A DNA stretch of 9,285 nucleotides. Origin: CAZIRF01 sp964541755. GTDB lineage: Bacteria; Spirochaetota; Spirochaetia; Treponematales; Breznakiellaceae. Of this stretch, positions 7,901 to 9,285 are shown in pieces (within the stretch, counting starts at the first letter, position 1; each line of letters starts with the position of its first letter). The stretch spans positions 1-9,285 of the forward strand of contig CAZIRF010000067.1 of the NCBI GenBank assembly GCA_964541755.1. Reading direction: 5' to 3'. The position numbers and the translations under genes are program-made. The notes under the pieces were generated by a model. That model was given only the letters and a program-made list of their open reading frames with translations, searched no databases and was not told the origin of the DNA.

Positions 7901-9226
7901 AAGGGGGTCGCTGGTGCGGTCCTTGCCACCCATCTGGCAAGTAGCGCTGGCGAGGCCGAAGACCTCTTGCGAAAGGGCGCCCCCATCCCCGATGCCCTGG
8001 CCGGAGAATTTCACTGTGCAATGGCCGAGGCCCTCGGCAGCCTGTACCGCATGCTGGCCGGACGCCCGACCAGGCCGGATCCCGCCCTCTCAGACGCCCC
8101 CACCGCCCCTGGCGCTCCTCCGTCAGCCCCCCCGGCGGGAGGTATTACCCAAACGCGAGCTCGCACCCCGCCGGAAGACCGTACTCCAACGGGCGGCGTC
8201 CCCTTGGCTGGCGGCCGCGCTCCGGCGGACGACCTGCTTTTACTGGAAAACAACGTGGACAGCCCCTGGCTGGGCCTCGAAGCGCCGCCCTCGATACTCG
8301 TTGTTGACGATCAAGCCATAAATGCCGCAAGTCTCTCCCGCATTTTGGGCGGCGATTCCCGTGTTGCCCAGGCAGACAGCGGCCGTGCCGCGCTTGCGTA
8401 TATCGGGGACCACGGCCCCCCGGATATCATCCTCCTCGATATCTCCATGCCCGAAATGGACGGTTACGAGCTCTGCTGCCGCCTCAAGGCCGAGCCGGAA
8501 ACACGCGACATTCCGGTCATCTTCATTACCGCCCGCGGCGACCCTGAGGACGAAGAGAAGGGCTTCCGGATGGGGGCAGCCGACTACATTGTCAAACCCT
8601 TTCACGAGACCGTGATTCGTGCTCGCGTGCGCAACCAGCTGCGTTTGAAGCGGAATTCCCAGGCTCTGCGCGATATTGCCCTGCGTGACGGCCTTACCGG
8701 GATACCCAACCGCCGCTCTTGGGACGAACGCTTTGATGTCCTATGGCGCCACACCCTGCGAAATGCTACCCCGGCCGCCGTATTCATGGTCGACATCGAT
8801 CACTTCAAGGCCTTTAACGACAATTACGGCCACGGCGACGGGGATGAATGCCTGCGCGCAGTAGCCGCAACCCTCTCCAAATCCCTGCTTCGCCCCCTCG
8901 AGCTCGTCGCCCGTTATGGCGGCGAAGAGTTTGCCGCCTTTCTGCCCGAAACCGACACTGTCGGGGCGGTTCAGGTGGCAAAGCGCATGCTCGAAGCCGT
9001 TCGGGCCCTTGCCATCCCGCACCACTTTTCCTCGGCTGCGCAGGTCGTTACTGTGTCGATCGGTATGGCCTGCTGTGAACCGGGCCCTGCAGCAAAGGAG
9101 TTTTCTGGTATGGTCGCGCGGGGTATTCCGGCTGCTGATGTTCTAAAATTGGCCGATGCTGCTCTGTATAGGGCCAAGGCTCTGGGGCGAAACCGAATGG
9201 AGTGTGAAAATCTGAACCTTATTTAG
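4946..9226 (+). CDS. Hybrid sensor histidine kinase / diguanylate cyclase (PAS-PAS-GAF-HisKA-HATPase-REC-Hpt-REC-GGDEF)
   Basis: This is a 1426-residue cytosolic protein. The start is GTG 4946, five bases after AGGAAG, which overlaps the upstream stop codon; ATG 4967 is a possible alternative. Domains: PAS about 14-125; PAS 130-240; GAF 250-412; HisKA with phosphoacceptor H442 in SHEIRTPMN; HATPase_c about 543-722 with N560, DTGRG (654-658) and GGTGLGL (683-689); REC1 about 769-885 with E775, D776, phosphoacceptor D819, S847, K869; Hpt about 935-1037 with H983 in AHALKG; a Pro/Ala-rich linker 1040-1112; REC2 about 1115-1232 with D1121, D1122, phosphoacceptor D1165, T1195, K1217; and GGDEF about 1243-1421 with D1283 and active-site GGEEF (1325-1329). 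Everything needed for H442 to D819 to H983 to D1165 transfer, and for joining two GTP into c-di-GMP, is present. The inhibitory-site position reads RPLE (1316-1319) rather than RxxD, so product feedback may be weak. Three 15-residue repeats interrupt the ATPase domain. The gene ends in tandem stops TAG TAA. PAS and GAF ligands are unknown. Confidence 0.95.
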   Translation: MKQEPVPMNTYLADSPFGWALHEVIRDEAGKVVDYVFRKVNPAFGELTGLIPAEIEGKRATEVIPHLRDGDFDWVDYYGRLALEGGSELIEQHAEALGRWYMVHAWSKGDGFFTTLFFDVTTMREQSEELAGFFQVNLDLLCIADTDGRFIKVNPQWASVLGYSEDELESRYFLDFVHPDDLEATLEAIKELSAQKDVLNFVNRYRSKDGAYRWIEWRSHPRGKLIYAAARDISARKASEEFIETHSRMQDLLIRLSTRFINAPHDEEAVVINEALAEIGRFAGADRAYIFSYDHEKRLLFNTYEWCEEGVEAQIDKLQNISWDDAPEWLERHFAGQNMVIEGVQALPAGSLTRRILEDQGVVSLIAVPLMDRGTAVGFLGFDSVNIVHLYSERETVILTMFAGMLVNLMKRCALEESLVESKEEADRASRIKAEFLANMSHEIRTPMNAISGFGRLLADHRELPADALSLVQKINSSSRLLLGIINDILDYSKIEAGKLELDPYPFCLSDIVEQLTSLFDDSARAKGLDFVIEQSPDMPDTLMGDALRLIQVLVNLLGNAIKFTQKGRVVLRVSTCRDGFEAAGVGTPGAGPGEGADCSDISPAAQTGTGAYCVDVNPAAQIGNATECDDVSPAPQSGTTAPSLRLVCFEVCDTGRGIPPNELSRLFTAFSQGDTSTTRKFGGTGLGLVIASRLVEAMGGRLRVDSVWGEGSRFHFCVPLLPLAPERLATSSSPNLSCEDLERLSLEFIDRRAQLHAPSKQLPDLSGYRLLLVEDNGLGREVAMRLLSKTGARIDVAVNGQEAVDRADPRKHDLILMDIQMPLMDGYEAASRILLEHPGLPVVALSAAVTEEDRAQSRAGGMVDHLAKPMDEAALANLFERILLSGRRPVDKTPDPAGPLVTSTDKLPEHGAPYQTNSSSSFPGFDQSLPARLAGSEGDFEYSIRALFREQLENDFKGLPALLSGNPSPGSMEHEAALQQAHALKGVAGAVLATHLASSAGEAEDLLRKGAPIPDALAGEFHCAMAEALGSLYRMLAGRPTRPDPALSDAPTAPGAPPSAPPAGGITQTRARTPPEDRTPTGGVPLAGGRAPADDLLLLENNVDSPWLGLEAPPSILVVDDQAINAASLSRILGGDSRVAQADSGRAALAYIGDHGPPDIILLDISMPEMDGYELCCRLKAEPETRDIPVIFITARGDPEDEEKGFRMGAADYIVKPFHETVIRARVRNQLRLKRNSQALRDIALRDGLTGIPNRRSWDERFDVLWRHTLRNATPAAVFMVDIDHFKAFNDNYGHGDGDECLRAVAATLSKSLLRPLELVARYGGEEFAAFLPETDTVGAVQVAKRMLEAVRALAIPHHFSSAAQVVTVSIGMACCEPGPAAKEFSGMVARGIPAADVLKLADAALYRAKALGRNRMECENLNLI
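6731..6865 (+). repeat. Three degenerate 45-bp (15-codon) tandem repeats within the kinase ATPase domain
   Basis: The units lie at 6731-6775, 6776-6820 and 6821-6865. They encode GADCSDISPAAQTGT, GAYCVDVNPAAQIGN and ATECDDVSPAPQSGT (kinase residues 596-640). Constant positions are C4, D6, P9, A10 and Q12, with I/V at 7 and N/S at 8. Units 2 and 3 share runs such as GATGTAA and CCCCGCG and are identical at roughly two thirds of bases. They lie between the N-box helix (GNAIKFT, 559-565) and the G1 box (DTGRG, 654-658), where kinases normally have a short strand-turn. They are in frame and appear translated. A Gly/Pro-rich run (585-596) precedes them. Confidence 0.85.
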
Positions 9227-9243
9227 TAATCAGAAGCCTGCAG

Positions 9244-9285
9244 GTGGCGAAAATTGAGGCAATCCTCCGTACTAAGGGGTATGGA
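9244..9285 (+). CDS. Probable start of the next gene, 3' truncated by window edge
   Basis: A GTG at 9244 opens 14 codons that run to the window end and read MAKIEAILRTKGYG when the GTG is taken as Met. A weak AGAAG (9232-9236) lies seven bases upstream, and only 17 bases separate it from the end of the kinase gene, so it may belong to the same operon. The short N terminus with ILRTKG loosely resembles the beginning of CBS-domain proteins, but 14 residues cannot settle this. No terminator is seen between the two genes. Confidence 0.4.
   Translation, partial: MAKIEAILRTKGYG

Overview
The window is GC-rich bacterial DNA, and third codon positions are mostly G or C. It holds four complete genes, the 3' end of a fifth and probably the first codons of a sixth. 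No rRNA, tRNA, CRISPR array, transposase or phage gene was seen. An RND-family exporter points to a cell with two membranes. The CofE-like protein, the UPF0316 protein and the DUF438-hemerythrin-PAS protein are families I associate with anaerobic Firmicutes and spirochaetes. A spirochaete-like anaerobe is my best guess, made without any database search.

Layout from left to right. (1) The C-terminal half of an RND efflux pump subunit (2-1360, +), cut by the window edge. (2) A 306-base gap (1361-1666) with nested G+C-rich inverted repeats, then a plausible sigma70-type promoter with a dyad over its -35. (3) A 397-residue CofE-like protein (coenzyme F420-0:L-glutamate ligase superfamily; 1667-2860, +), followed by a hairpin and U-rich terminator. 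(4) A convergent gene for a small membrane protein of the UPF0316/DUF2179 family (2905-3414, -). (5) A 148-base divergent promoter region with a -35/-10 pair on the minus strand and a -10 candidate on the plus strand. (6) A two-gene signalling operon on the plus strand: a DUF438-hemerythrin-PAS protein (3563-4936), then, nine bases later, a 1426-residue hybrid kinase/diguanylate cyclase (4946-9226). (7) The likely first 14 codons of another gene (9244-9285).

The signalling operon is the most interesting part. The large protein reads in order PAS, PAS, GAF, HisKA, HATPase_c, receiver, Hpt, receiver, GGDEF. It therefore carries every step of a His-Asp-His-Asp phosphorelay plus a c-di-GMP-synthesising output, with the key phosphorylation and catalytic residues present and no membrane segment. 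The upstream gene encodes a soluble protein with a probable di-iron (hemerythrin-like) site and its own PAS domain. Tight spacing, with the Shine-Dalgarno overlapping the upstream stop codon, suggests the two are co-translated. I infer that the first protein senses oxygen, nitric oxide or redox state and feeds the second, which sets c-di-GMP. A further oddity is a run of three degenerate 15-residue repeats inserted in the ATP-binding domain of the kinase.
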